Below are positions 1 through 9,433 of a stretch of DNA of 64,000 nt, in pieces (the stretch's first letter is position 1; every line of letters begins with the position of its first letter). Source of the stretch: Salmonirosea aquatica (GTDB lineage Bacteria > Bacteroidota > Bacteroidia > Cytophagales > Spirosomataceae); NCBI RefSeq assembly GCF_009296315.1, contig NZ_WHLY01000002.1, positions 6,422,501 through 6,486,500 on the forward strand. The letters run 5' to 3'. Made by a program: the position numbers and the translations under genes. Below the pieces are notes generated by a model, which saw only the letters and a list, made by a program, of their open reading frames with translations, did no database searches and was not told where the DNA came from.

Positions 1-686
1 TTTTCGAGCACCGCGCGATCGGCAATGAATTCCAGATTCTGGCGGATGGCGTGACGAATCAGCCACGCGAAGGGATTATACCAGTTCAGGACACAAAGTA
101 CCTCCCCGAAAAGAATGTCGAACGTGTGCCGCTGCCGCACATGCACCAGTTCGTGCAGCATGATTTCCTGCAACTCACTTTCCTGATGTAAGGTAGGATT
201 GATGAAAATGGCATTGCCAAACGAAAAAGGCACGATATTCCGCTCGACGTGGTAGATTTTCACACTTTCCTCCGACACCAAACGCGCCCGCCGCTTGATT
301 CGCAGGTAGGCTACCCCATGCAGCAGCAACCGCAAAAACATGAAAACCACACCCGCAAGAAGCAAGAGCAAAACCCAGTCGCCCCAGGCAAGCTCTGACT
401 CAGCCACAATCGCCCCCGGTGTTTCAAAAGCTGGTACCGGCCCGGGAGTACTCAGACTTTGGATCGTGGGTAGGTGTTGCACCAGAGGTACCTTGTCCAG
501 ATCGGTCTGTGGAAGTGCCCGGTTCAGGTCGATGAAAGGAATGAAGAACGAAAGGGCAGAGTATTTCAGCAGGTACCAGCGGTTTTCGGTGTAAAAAGTA
601 TGACGGCGCAACACCAGCTGGTAAAAAAGCCCGACCACCGCCAGGCTAATGGATAGTTTGAGGAGATAGTCGAAAATGGGCGACAT
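1..686 (-). CDS. M56 family (BlaR1/MecR1-like) membrane metallopeptidase, C-terminus cut by window edge
   Basis: Translation from the ATG at 686 gives a protein with N-terminal membrane helices (LSISLAVVGLFYQLVL; then WVLLLLLAGVVFMFLRLLL) and a zinc protease motif HELVHVRQRH. In the M56 family this gluzincin domain senses a signal and triggers loss of the BlaI-type repressor. The C-terminal sensor part, often TonB- or Secretin-like in Bacteroidota, lies outside the window. It sits 43 bp downstream of blaI on the same strand, the usual two-gene order. The fold and motif are seen directly; the inducer is unknown, and beta-lactams should not be assumed. Confidence 0.9.
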   Translation of the reverse strand, partial: MSPIFDYLLKLSISLAVVGLFYQLVLRRHTFYTENRWYLLKYSALSFFIPFIDLNRALPQTDLDKVPLVQHLPTIQSLSTPGPVPAFETPGAIVAESELAWGDWVLLLLLAGVVFMFLRLLLHGVAYLRIKRRARLVSEESVKIYHVERNIVPFSFGNAIFINPTLHQESELQEIMLHELVHVRQRHTFDILFGEVLCVLNWYNPFAWLIRHAIRQNLEFIADRAVLE

Positions 687-729
687 GGCGGTAAACTTTA
701 AGGGTGAATATATCCAGGGCTGAATTCAA

Positions 730-1092
730 TCAGCTCTTTTTTCCTTCAATCAAATCGATGATTTCTTTCAATTCTTCGGTGGATATTTTGTTTTTCTCCA
801 CAAAGAAATTGACCAACTCTTTGTAGGAGTTTTCAAAGTAATCTTTCACCACCCCACCCAGAAATTTGTGTTTGTAGGCTTCTTCGGAGATTTCCGGCGC
901 GTAAAGCAGCGTATTCCCGACCATCCGGCTGACTACGTACCCTTTCTTTTCAAGATTCTTGATCGTCGAAGCCAGGGTGGTGTAAGGTGGAATCGGTTCG
1001 TCCAGGTACTCCATAAATGCCTTGATGTTTCCCTCGCCCGTGCGCCAGACGGCGCGCATGGCATCTTCTTCCTGCTGAGTTAATTTTTCCAT
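730..1092 (-). CDS. BlaI/MecI/CopY family transcriptional repressor
   Basis: This 120-residue winged-helix repressor starts MEKLTQQEEDAMRAVW, the typical family opening. The recognition part contains PPYTTLASTIKNLEKKGYV (residues about 35-53). The C-terminal half is a dimerisation helix region. Family members repress their own promoter and are cleaved when the partner M56 protease is activated. The partner is the next gene downstream. Two TACGA-N5-TCGTA dyads lie directly in front of its start codon and are the likely autoregulatory operator. Confidence 0.93.
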   Translation of the reverse strand: MEKLTQQEEDAMRAVWRTGEGNIKAFMEYLDEPIPPYTTLASTIKNLEKKGYVVSRMVGNTLLYAPEISEEAYKHKFLGGVVKDYFENSYKELVNFFVEKNKISTEELKEIIDLIEGKKS

Positions 1093-1095
1093 ATC

Positions 1096-1132
1096 TACGA
1101 TCTTTTCGTAAATCTACGAATATTTCGTAGAT
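1096..1132 (-). promoter_or_regulatory. Tandem dyad operator in front of blaI
   Basis: Two copies of TACGA-N5-TCGTA occur at 1096-1110 and 1115-1129. The second extends to a perfect 9-bp-arm palindrome at 1112-1132. They start 4 bp upstream of the blaI start codon. BlaI-type repressors bind TACA/TGTA-like dyads, so this pair is the best candidate for autoregulation; the altered half-site is an inference. Confidence 0.7.
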
Positions 1133-1184
1133 ATGCAAATGAATTTATGTAAAATATGGACATTTGGCGCAGTCGGGGAAACAA

Positions 1185-1215
1185 AAAAGCCGCCCCAGCG
1201 AGCGGAACGGCTTTT
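1185..1215 (-). terminator. Rho-independent terminator after the DUF885 peptidase
   Basis: AAAAGCCG and CGGCTTTT arms flank a 15-nt loop region that holds a further GCCGC/GCGG-like pairing. It lies 37 bp beyond the stop of the minus-strand peptidase gene, with an A-run on the plus strand giving the U-tract. Confidence 0.7.
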
Positions 1216-1251
1216 CTGAATTAACGATTTGCAGCAATGCCTGCTGTCAAA

Positions 1252-3050
1252 TCATTTCTCGAACTCATAAAACTTCCACTGGGTCTGGTAATCAGGAGTC
1301 AAAGGCTGATTGGTGAGGGTAGCCCGTACCATTTCGATGGGCATATTATTCTCGCGCATGACCGCTTCATGAAACTGCTGGAAAGTCATTTTACCACTAT
1401 CCACCAGTTCCTTTTTGAGACTAAAAATCTGCAACCCGCCAATCAGGTAAGCCACCTGATACAAGGGACTGTACCCGCCCTCGAACGAACGCCGCACCTC
1501 GCCTTCAGCGTTGGCCCGTTCGTGCCCGACACGATCCACCAGAAAGTCAATGCACTCCTGGGGTGTCCACTTGCCCAGGTGGTAGTTGAGCGAGAAAATA
1601 ATGCGCGCGCAGCGGTGCATGCGCCAGAACAACATCCCGATGCGTTCTTCGGGGGTTTTGGCAAAACCTTTGTCATACAGCAGTAGCTCCCAGTACAGCG
1701 CCCATCCCTCCGTCCAGAAAGGAGTACGGAATTCGTTGCGGTAGGATTTATAGCGGCTGCTCATGTAGTACTGCAGGTGGTGACCAGGTACCAGCTCGTG
1801 CTGCACCGTAGGCCGCGAAAAGTAGGGGTTGTTCCCGCGCATGCTCATGAGCTTGTCTTCGTGCTCCATCGTATGGGTCGGGTAGGATATGATGATATCC
1901 CGGCCACCGAGGAAAAAAGGATTCACCAGCTGCCGCTCGGGAGTCATCATTTGCATTCCCCAGGTTTCATCGGCGATTTCGGGGTACTGATACAGGTTAT
2001 TTTTAATGATAAACGCTTTGGCGTCGTTATACAGCTTCATGATCAACTCCGGCTGACTGCCCGCAGGGACATAGCTGTTCTTGACTTTTTCCTGGGCTTT
2101 TTTCCATTCATTCCCGAAGCCCATTTCCTGCGAGGCTTTCAGCAATTCGGCATCACACCAGGCAAATTCCTGGTTGGCTAGGCGAATCAGTTCGTCGGGC
2201 GTGTAGGGAATCATTTCCGTTTTCAACTGCCGGATCAGTTCCTGCCGTCCGATGGGTACCCCCCTGATTCCACTTTTGTCTTCCTTTTGGGTGGTCACTA
2301 GTTTCCCTTTGGCCTTGATGCTTTTGCCTAATGCCCCCAGCAAACTGTCCAGCCGGGCGTAGGGCGCAGGTACCCACCAGCTGAACAGCGGGTCGTAGCC
2401 CGCATAGAAGTCGTAGGTACCTTTCAGGCGAGTCTTGATTCCGCGGATGGCCTCCTCTCCAAAATCCGCGTCGGACTTGTCCAGTGATTCAAGTTTTTTG
2501 ACCGAAGTGGCCGCGGCTTCCACCTGAGTAGCTAATTCATTCAAGGTACCCGCCACCCGTTGCCCGTCCATTGTGGCCCCGCGCCGACGGGCTTTTTCAA
2601 GTTCATAGATTTTATCGGCAAAGGGAAGGTACCCCCTACCGTGGCATACTGCTTGTCCTCCTGCGACAAGCTCAGCAGGTGGTCATCGATGTTTCGTTTT
2701 AGCAGCACGTAGTCTACCTTGCCGTAAATGCTCATGGCGTTGAAATTCATCTTCACCAGTTTTTCAAGGTACCCCTGATCCAGAACCCGTAGTCGCGCGC
2801 GTTGCTCGGGCGAATTCAGTACCGAAACGCTATTGCCAAAGCCCCGACCCTGCTGAATCATCGGCGAGTAGAAATGCTGAATCGCCCGTATATCCTGCGC
2901 GTATTGCGTGATGAGCCCCGCCGTCTCGCTGGTCTGTTCATAGAGATTGAATGGGTCCGATGGGGTCTGAGCCAGAATCGCATGACTTGACACCAAACTG
3001 ATCACAAAGAAGCTAGCCCTCAGGCATGAAGGGTATACACGTTTTATCAT
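1252..3050 (-). pseudogene. DUF885 family secreted metallopeptidase, interrupted by a one-base frameshift
   Basis: The start at 3050 gives a signal peptide (MIKRVYPSCLRASFFVISLV...LAQ). The C-terminal part holds the zinc motif HELVPGHHLQYYM typical of DUF885 peptidases. The frame changes at the C5 run at 2632-2636 (plus strand). Adding one base joins YATVG to LPFADKIYELEKARRRGAT, which fits the family, so the frame is otherwise intact. This is probably a sequencing undercall rather than a dead gene. DUF885 proteins are thought to be peptidases of the cell envelope; the substrate is unknown. If the shift is real, the protease domain could only be made by internal initiation near 2571. Confidence 0.82.
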
Positions 3051-3134
3051 GGTATTGCAACGGAAGGTTTTTAGTTGGAGGATAAAGAATGACCTTGTCG
3101 TGTCAGACATTAAAGATACTACCCTCTGCCACTT

Positions 3135-4493
3135 TTATTTCTCAATTACCTCATAAACCACCAGTTCGGTGGGTGCCGGGGGAGAAATCTGGGGCGGACG
3201 ATCCTGGTTGACGGGCAGGGTCTGCCAACGCATCACGTAGCGGCCGGTGTTATCGGTTTTGGTGTGAGCCTCCATGCCTTCGTTCAGCGCAAGTGCGGGA
3301 GGACCGGGTTCTTTTGATCCTGCATTGGCGGGAAGGGTACGGATCGGTTTCAGGGTTTTCGGGTCCAGAATCCAGGTACCGGAGCCATGCTTCTCGTGCG
3401 TGAAATGCAACGAGAGATTCCCATCGTCCGTGGGCGTCACGGCCCCCAGAGAAATTGACCGCTTGAGGGAACCTCCCAGATTCAGCGCCCAAGTGAAGTC
3501 GGGCCACTGACTGATCTGATGGATTTGCCAGGTACCTTTCTCTGCTTTATCTTTCTCCCATCGAGCTACAAAAGCCTGACTGATCCCCTGAGAGTCGTAT
3601 TTGTGGTAGCTGATGCAGGGGGCTTTTTCCTGGTCCCAGCTCAATGTGTACGACATATTGATCAGGCCATTCCACGGCCCCACAGGGTCGGCCGTGGGCT
3701 TGCTGTCGCGCCACTGAATGGGCAGGGGTACCTTATCACCCCGCATATTTTCCCAGTTGATCAGATCCCGACTACGGATGCAGGCCAGGTTGTGGTTGGT
3801 GTTGGCAATGGGCGTCATGCGCCACATCCAAATGATATAAAAATAGCCATCGGGCCCCAGCCGCGGATTCGACATGTATGCACTTGCTTCCTTTTCGCCG
3901 TCGAAGAGCGGGGTGTCGAACAGGCTACGCCAAGTCTTGTTGGCGGTATCGTATTTGTTCCAATAGGTAATGCCGTTGCCGCTGCCACCATCTCGGTATT
4001 GAAAATACAGATCTCCGGCTTTATCCTCGAAAAAAATGGGGTACGTGACGTGCTCTTCGTTTTTCCCGGTCATGGCTAGTTTTTCAAACCGGGAAATATC
4101 TTCCGGCTTTTCCGACCGAAAATAAATCAATGGCACATTGTGCATGTTGCCCGATACGTGCAAGTACCCTGCCGCGTCAAGTGCTACCTCGATGTAGTTG
4201 TGGCTATCCCAGCCTACCTGGGTAGGTAGTACCGTCTTTTTCCAGGTCTTCGAATCCAGCGGACGCTGGGCAATCACCATGTTCCGATCGGCATCGTAAT
4301 AGGCTACGTACTGAAATTTTTGGGAGGTGAGCAGATCGAACCCCACCGAGTGCCCCGACCACACCTGCGCGACCGGAATGGTTTCATAGGGTAACTTTCC
4401 AGCGGTTTTCTGCGCCAAACCGGTGCCGTGTATTCCGCTCAGGAACAGCAGGGCAAAAATTTTACTGCGAGAGATGAATGTAGGTAGCTGCAT
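3135..4493 (-). CDS. Secreted BNR-4 repeat (seven-bladed propeller) protein, possible polysaccharide lyase or glycan binder
   Basis: 452 residues with a signal peptide ending near GLAQ. The motifs GWDSHNYIEVALDAAGYLHVS and GNMHNVPLIYFRS, and repeated blade segments, are typical of the BNR_4 family. Some members of this fold (PL24/PL25) cleave ulvan or related acidic polysaccharides; others are uncharacterised. Catalytic residues cannot be assigned by eye. It is followed by an acyltransferase gene on the same strand, 37 bp away. A role in polysaccharide use is an inference from family and neighbourhood. Confidence 0.75.
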   Translation of the reverse strand: MQLPTFISRSKIFALLFLSGIHGTGLAQKTAGKLPYETIPVAQVWSGHSVGFDLLTSQKFQYVAYYDADRNMVIAQRPLDSKTWKKTVLPTQVGWDSHNYIEVALDAAGYLHVSGNMHNVPLIYFRSEKPEDISRFEKLAMTGKNEEHVTYPIFFEDKAGDLYFQYRDGGSGNGITYWNKYDTANKTWRSLFDTPLFDGEKEASAYMSNPRLGPDGYFYIIWMWRMTPIANTNHNLACIRSRDLINWENMRGDKVPLPIQWRDSKPTADPVGPWNGLINMSYTLSWDQEKAPCISYHKYDSQGISQAFVARWEKDKAEKGTWQIHQISQWPDFTWALNLGGSLKRSISLGAVTPTDDGNLSLHFTHEKHGSGTWILDPKTLKPIRTLPANAGSKEPGPPALALNEGMEAHTKTDNTGRYVMRWQTLPVNQDRPPQISPPAPTELVVYEVIEK

Positions 4494-4529
4494 GAGTTTG
4501 TAGTTCAGGGTTAGGAAATTTTCAGTCGG

Positions 4530-5597
4530 TCAGGGCAGTGCCGCGCCGGCCGTGTCCTGTTCTTCCAGCTTACGTCCGTGCCGGGCTTTGTACCAGCCTT
4601 TTATGGCCCGGATCGCGGGTACCTCGACGTAGTAGGTAACCCCATACGACAGAGCGATGCAAAAGCCAATCGCCACCAGGATGGCCAGGTAAATGTTCAT
4701 GTTCAGCCCGGTATTCAGGCTATGAATCAATCGGGTGCCGATGTATTGGTGCAGCAGGTACAGGCTGTACGATATTTTCCCTAAAAACAACAAGGGAGGA
4801 GCAATCAGAAAAGTCAGGCGGCCCACCACGAATAAAAAAAACACCAGGTGGTAAAAAACGATAATCAGATTGTGCTCGAGCCAGGTAACATGGTACATCG
4901 ACCGACCGCCTTTGTCGTGCAGGTAGAAGGCCGCCAGCATGCACAGGAATATCAACCCCACATAGCGCCAGGCGAAGCCCTTGAATTTGAGCTTATAAAA
5001 AAGAATGCCCGAAAAGAATAAGGGGAAATGATTGAGCAGCTGTACTTTCCAGGTGATGTACCCGTAAAAATCGGGATAGAAATTCCTTCCCATGTGAAAG
5101 AGAAGTATAACCGCCGTACACACCGCACTGATCGTTACAATTTTATCCAAGCCCCTGATCAGGAATATGGCCAAAATCCAGAGATAAAAGATCATTTCAA
5201 CCAGCAAAGTCCAGTATACCCCATCCAGATTTTCGATGCCGAAATACACCGGAAACATGGTCAGGTTAGCCAAAAGCAGTTTCCAGCTTACATATTCAGG
5301 CTCGTACCAATACACGCAGGCGGCGGTGATAAGCACGCACGTCCAGAAGGTAGGGTACAAACGGGCCAGGCGTGAAACCGCAAAATCCTGCCATTTCTTG
5401 ACTTTCTGAATGGTCAGAAAAATGACAAACCCGCTGATGATGAAGAAAATATCGACCCCCGTCACTCCATACCGAAACTCCCAGCCCAGCTTGTCGGCAT
5501 TTTCGTTGATCGTAAAATGGAAGACCACCACCCCCAATGCGGCAAGCCCTCGCAGCGAGTCCAGTTCAAGTAATCGGTTTTGTTGAGTCGTGGGCAC
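4530..5597 (-). CDS. Acyltransferase 3 family membrane protein (OafA/YrhL type)
   Basis: 355 residues. The N-terminus reads LLELDSLRGLAALGVVVFHF, containing the RG and H residues conserved at the start of acyltransferase-3 proteins. About ten hydrophobic segments follow, and ISYSLYLLHQYIG near the C-terminus is also typical. Such proteins move acetyl or other acyl groups across the inner membrane onto surface glycans. The donor and acceptor cannot be read from sequence. It lies downstream of the cytochrome/DUF2231 gene and upstream of the BNR gene on the same strand. Confidence 0.88.
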   Translation of the reverse strand: MPTTQQNRLLELDSLRGLAALGVVVFHFTINENADKLGWEFRYGVTGVDIFFIISGFVIFLTIQKVKKWQDFAVSRLARLYPTFWTCVLITAACVYWYEPEYVSWKLLLANLTMFPVYFGIENLDGVYWTLLVEMIFYLWILAIFLIRGLDKIVTISAVCTAVILLFHMGRNFYPDFYGYITWKVQLLNHFPLFFSGILFYKLKFKGFAWRYVGLIFLCMLAAFYLHDKGGRSMYHVTWLEHNLIIVFYHLVFFLFVVGRLTFLIAPPLLFLGKISYSLYLLHQYIGTRLIHSLNTGLNMNIYLAILVAIGFCIALSYGVTYYVEVPAIRAIKGWYKARHGRKLEEQDTAGAALP

Positions 5598-5669
5598 TTA
5601 TTCGTGGGTATTGTTGGAGGAATTGGCCAAAGATACATATTTAGAAAAAGTATCGTAGGCACCCCTATT

Positions 5670-7841
5670 TCAATTGATAAACATTTCGTCCACCAGCAGC
5701 AGGGCTTTATTTCCCTTGCTCCGGTGCCAGTCCGGGATCTTGGTTACGGGTTTAGCGACAATCTTGAGGTACCTTACCGATACCTGATCAAAGGTTCCGG
5801 CTATTGATTTCAGCGTGGGGGTATCCCCTTGGGCGGGCATGGGGGCTTTTATTCTGGTCAATAGCTTCATCGAATTGCGATCCGGGCCACCCCATACCTC
5901 CACTTCCTGCGGCGGAAAAATACCAGTATCTTCTTCCACCATGTAGTGCAGGCCCACGGAACTGATTGCGGTGGGCTGTTTGAATTCAGCCATCATCCCC
6001 AGGTCATTGTTCCGGACGCCCGCCCAGTAATTGGCCCAGGCAGGATTATTGGCTCCAATGACCCCGAGCTTTTGGTTAAAGAAGGTTTTAGCGCCTTCGG
6101 CCAGATGTACCCGATTGAGCGGAAACAACAGTTCGACGCTGTCGGGCTGATAAGTATTCTTAAAAAAATCAAAAGTAGCAACCTCACTTCCAAACCAGCC
6201 CTTTTTGAAGGCCTGCGCTTTGATTGTGGCGCTTTCGGTTAGCACCGTTTTAGCATTGAACACCGGAGAATTGATGCTATCGGGCTCGGTACCGTCGGTA
6301 GTGAAGCGGATTTCCACGCCTTTGATCGGATGTCTGAGTTGCAAGGGTACCGAACCGGCAAAAACAGTCGTGGAATTAGCTACCTGGGGCGGATTGAGTT
6401 TTAACGGATTTTTGCCATCGTCCACAAAACCACCAATGATGGTAAGCCGAGGAAATGCTTTTTGCAATTGGGCGATTTCTGCGGGTGTTAGACCTGTTTC
6501 CCAAACCGTTACGGTTTCCAACGCTTTGAATGCGGATAGCTGAGTGCGGAGATCCCGGACATTAAGTGGGGTACCCGAAAGTGTCAGCGTTTTCAGGTAC
6601 TTCAACGAAGCCAGTTCTTTCAGCCCTTGCGCGGTAATGTTGGTGAAGTTTAGATCCAGTTTTCGGAGATTTTCAAAGGTACCTACTGTCTTCAGATCCG
6701 CATCCTGAACGGGCATTTTGTTCAAATTGAGCGATACGATCTGTTTTATGACTTCTTTCAATTCCTCCAATTGGGCGGAAGTATAGGCGTTCTTGTTATA
6801 AATTGTCACCGCCAGCCCGGGCGATTCGCGCGCCAGAGGAGCCACGGTCCGATAGTCGGTATTGAGTTTTTTGACCGTTTCCTCGTCGGCGGCTGAGAAA
6901 TCAAATTGTTCCTTTTCGGCTGGGGAAGATTTCAACCGGGCGGCTGACAAAATCCGCAGCGAATCGGTGAGGGGCAGGTCCGTTACTTTTTGATCGAAAC
7001 TCGGGTGGTCTCTTACCCAAAGCGTCAGCAGGCTGATTTCTTCCGGACTCAGCTGGGTTTTGCCGGAAGGCGGCATGTGTTTCTTGGCATCCTGTGGTAA
7101 ATGTACCCTTTGGAGCAGCAGGCTAATTTCCGGATTGCCAGGTACGAAAAGTTTACCCGTTTTGCCGCCTTTCCGCACCGACTCCGCATTTGTGAGCATC
7201 AGCTGGCCTTTCAGCTTATCGGCATTGTGGCAACTTACGCATTTCTGTTCAAAAATCGGCTGGATCACATCGGTAAAAACAACCGCCTGCTCGAGGGGTA
7301 CCTCCGCTTTTTCGAAGGTACCTTCCCAGGGTTCGAACAGGAAATTATCCCCGTGGGTAAGCGATGCGCCGTAATGCCCGGCCAAAACCAGGGCAATGAG
7401 CAGGGTGCCCCCGCCCGCCCAGGCTACCGGAGCCTTGTACCAGCGGGCGTTTCGGACAAAATACAGGAGGGTAGCCAGGAAAAAAATGCCCGCCCCGGTC
7501 CATTTGTGCCAGAAAAGTGTGTCTCCCGCGTAGCCTTCTTCCCGCGAAAGGAATAGGCCCATCAGCACCGTTACGGCCGCCAGCAGGGCTCCGGATAAAA
7601 GTAGATTTTGGGAGAAAGTATGGTAAAAGGTATTCTCCAAGTTTTCGGGTTTGAAGCGAAAAAACTCCATCAGCATTGCCAGCAGAAGCAAGACAATGGG
7701 AAAATGCAACAGCAACGGGTGCATGCGCCCAAAGCTTTGTAGCCACACTGGAACGACCAGTTTGCTTTCAAAAAGTAAGAGAAAAGCTATGGTAATGGTC
7801 AGACCCAGTAGAATATTCTCGGCAACAATTCTGATTTTCAT
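5670..7841 (-). CDS. DUF2231-like membrane protein with planctomycete-type cytochrome c domain, LRR segment and C-terminal sugar-binding-like domains
   Basis: 723 residues. Four or five membrane helices at the N-terminus (RMHPLLLHFPIVLLLLAML is DUF2231-like) are followed by a haem motif CVSCH near residue 200, with a distal MPPSGK methionine. Leucine-rich-like repeats follow (KLDLNFTNITAQGLKELASL), then an FN3-associated/CHB_HEX_C-type segment (GVEIRFTTDGTEP). It ends the operon that begins with the PSD1 cytochrome and DUF1501 genes; spacing to DUF1501 is 30 bp. This three-gene set is common in Planctomycetes and some Cytophagales. A role in oxidative carbohydrate breakdown is suspected but not proved. 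Confidence 0.85.
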   Translation of the reverse strand: MKIRIVAENILLGLTITIAFLLLFESKLVVPVWLQSFGRMHPLLLHFPIVLLLLAMLMEFFRFKPENLENTFYHTFSQNLLLSGALLAAVTVLMGLFLSREEGYAGDTLFWHKWTGAGIFFLATLLYFVRNARWYKAPVAWAGGGTLLIALVLAGHYGASLTHGDNFLFEPWEGTFEKAEVPLEQAVVFTDVIQPIFEQKCVSCHNADKLKGQLMLTNAESVRKGGKTGKLFVPGNPEISLLLQRVHLPQDAKKHMPPSGKTQLSPEEISLLTLWVRDHPSFDQKVTDLPLTDSLRILSAARLKSSPAEKEQFDFSAADEETVKKLNTDYRTVAPLARESPGLAVTIYNKNAYTSAQLEELKEVIKQIVSLNLNKMPVQDADLKTVGTFENLRKLDLNFTNITAQGLKELASLKYLKTLTLSGTPLNVRDLRTQLSAFKALETVTVWETGLTPAEIAQLQKAFPRLTIIGGFVDDGKNPLKLNPPQVANSTTVFAGSVPLQLRHPIKGVEIRFTTDGTEPDSINSPVFNAKTVLTESATIKAQAFKKGWFGSEVATFDFFKNTYQPDSVELLFPLNRVHLAEGAKTFFNQKLGVIGANNPAWANYWAGVRNNDLGMMAEFKQPTAISSVGLHYMVEEDTGIFPPQEVEVWGGPDRNSMKLLTRIKAPMPAQGDTPTLKSIAGTFDQVSVRYLKIVAKPVTKIPDWHRSKGNKALLLVDEMFIN

Positions 7842-7871
7842 AGTAAGCTATTGGCTGATGGCTTAGGGCTA

Positions 7872-9326
7872 TTAGCTCAAAATGTCCCGCACTACTTTGC
7901 CCGAGACATCCGTTAGGCGGTAGCGACGGCCCAGGTGTCTGAAGATCAATTTTTCGTGATCCAGCCCCAACTGGTTGAGTACAGTAGCCTGAAAATCATG
8001 TACATGGACGGGATTGCTGGCAATATTATAACCTAGCTCGTCGGTTTCGCCGTACACCAAGCCCGGTTTGATACCGCCACCCGCCATCCAGATCGTGAAG
8101 CAGCGTGGGTGGTGGTCGCGGCCGTAGTTGTCGGCGGTGAGCTTACCCTGCGTGTAGCTCGTACGGCCAAATTCGCCACCCCAGATCACGAGAGTTTCGT
8201 CCAACATCCCCCGTTGCTTCAAATCCATCACCAGTGCGGCCGAGGCCTGGTCCACATCTTTGGCCTGTTTGGTGATTTCGTAGGGTAGGTTGCCGTGCTG
8301 ATCCCAACCCTGATGGTACAATTGTACAAATCGGACGCCGTTTTCGGACAGTTTGCGGGCCAGTAAGCAGTTGGCGGCATAGGTACCCGGCACCAGGCAA
8401 TCGGGGCCGTAGAGTTTGACGATATCATCTGATTCTTTGGATAAATCCATCACCTCCGGCACAGCGGTTTGCATGCGGTACGCCATTTCGTACTGCTTTA
8501 CTTTGGCCGCAATTTCGGGGTCACCAAATTCCTGGTACGACAGTTCGTTGAGTTGTGAAAGATTGTCTAACATTTCCCGGCGGTCTTTCCGATCCAGTCC
8601 CTCCGGGTCGCGCAGGTACAGCACGGGATCTTCGCCCTTGCTAAATTGCACACCCTGATGCACGGAGTCCAGGAAACCATTGGACCAGAGCTTGGAGTAT
8701 ACACCCTGCCCATTACCTACCCCGCGCGACAACAGAACCGTAAAGGCAGGCAGATTCTGATTCTCGTTGCCCAAACCGTAGCTCAGCCACGCGCCCATAC
8801 TAGGACGATTGCCCTGCTGCGAACCCGTTTGCAAAAATGTCAGGGCCGGATCGTGGTTGATGGCCTCGGTGTACATGGATTTGACGAAACAAAGTTCATC
8901 CACGATTTTGGCGGTGTAGGGCATTAAATTACTCACCCACGCCCGCGACTGGCCATACTGCTGAAAATCCACAAAGGAGCCCACCAACGGAAACGAAGCC
9001 TGATTGGCGGTCATGCCCGTGAGGCGCTGATCGCCCCGCACCGAGGGCGGAATTTCCTGCCCCAGCAAGTCCCGAAGTTTGGGTTTATAGTCGAACAATT
9101 CCTGCTGGGAAGGCGCGCCGTTCTGGAACAGGTAGATGACCCGCTTAGCTTTAGGCGCAAAATGCGGAATGCCGGGCGCCAGTCCGTTTTCTTCTGCGCC
9201 GCCCTCGCGAAAAAGGTCGGGCATGAGCAGAGAACCTAGCGCCACGCCGCCAATCCCCAGGCTCATGGACGACAAAAACCGCCGCCGGTTGAAGGTGAAT
9301 CCGTGTTCTATCTGTTCCTTTTCCAC
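7872..9326 (-). CDS. DUF1501 domain protein (sulfatase-fold, Tat-exported)
   Basis: 484 residues with a twin-arginine leader (FNRRRFLSSMSLGIGG near residue 12), so it is probably exported folded. The body matches the DUF1501 family, which has an alkaline-phosphatase/sulfatase-like fold: RVIYLFQNGAPSQQELFDYKP, WGGEFGRTSYTQG and NYGRDHHP are typical. Its function is unknown in the literature I recall. It lies between the PSD1 cytochrome gene and the DUF2231/cytochrome gene, as in planctomycete genomes, which suggests the three products work together in the periplasm. Confidence 0.92.
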   Translation of the reverse strand: MEKEQIEHGFTFNRRRFLSSMSLGIGGVALGSLLMPDLFREGGAEENGLAPGIPHFAPKAKRVIYLFQNGAPSQQELFDYKPKLRDLLGQEIPPSVRGDQRLTGMTANQASFPLVGSFVDFQQYGQSRAWVSNLMPYTAKIVDELCFVKSMYTEAINHDPALTFLQTGSQQGNRPSMGAWLSYGLGNENQNLPAFTVLLSRGVGNGQGVYSKLWSNGFLDSVHQGVQFSKGEDPVLYLRDPEGLDRKDRREMLDNLSQLNELSYQEFGDPEIAAKVKQYEMAYRMQTAVPEVMDLSKESDDIVKLYGPDCLVPGTYAANCLLARKLSENGVRFVQLYHQGWDQHGNLPYEITKQAKDVDQASAALVMDLKQRGMLDETLVIWGGEFGRTSYTQGKLTADNYGRDHHPRCFTIWMAGGGIKPGLVYGETDELGYNIASNPVHVHDFQATVLNQLGLDHEKLIFRHLGRRYRLTDVSGKVVRDILS

Positions 9327-9433
9327 TGGTGTTTTTTGTGTTTTGTTTTCTGTGTTTTGTTGAAACCAAAGGTTTACGATCTTAGCCGCCCCTACAATTC
9401 CACAAAAAACATAAAACAGTTCAACATCCCTTT

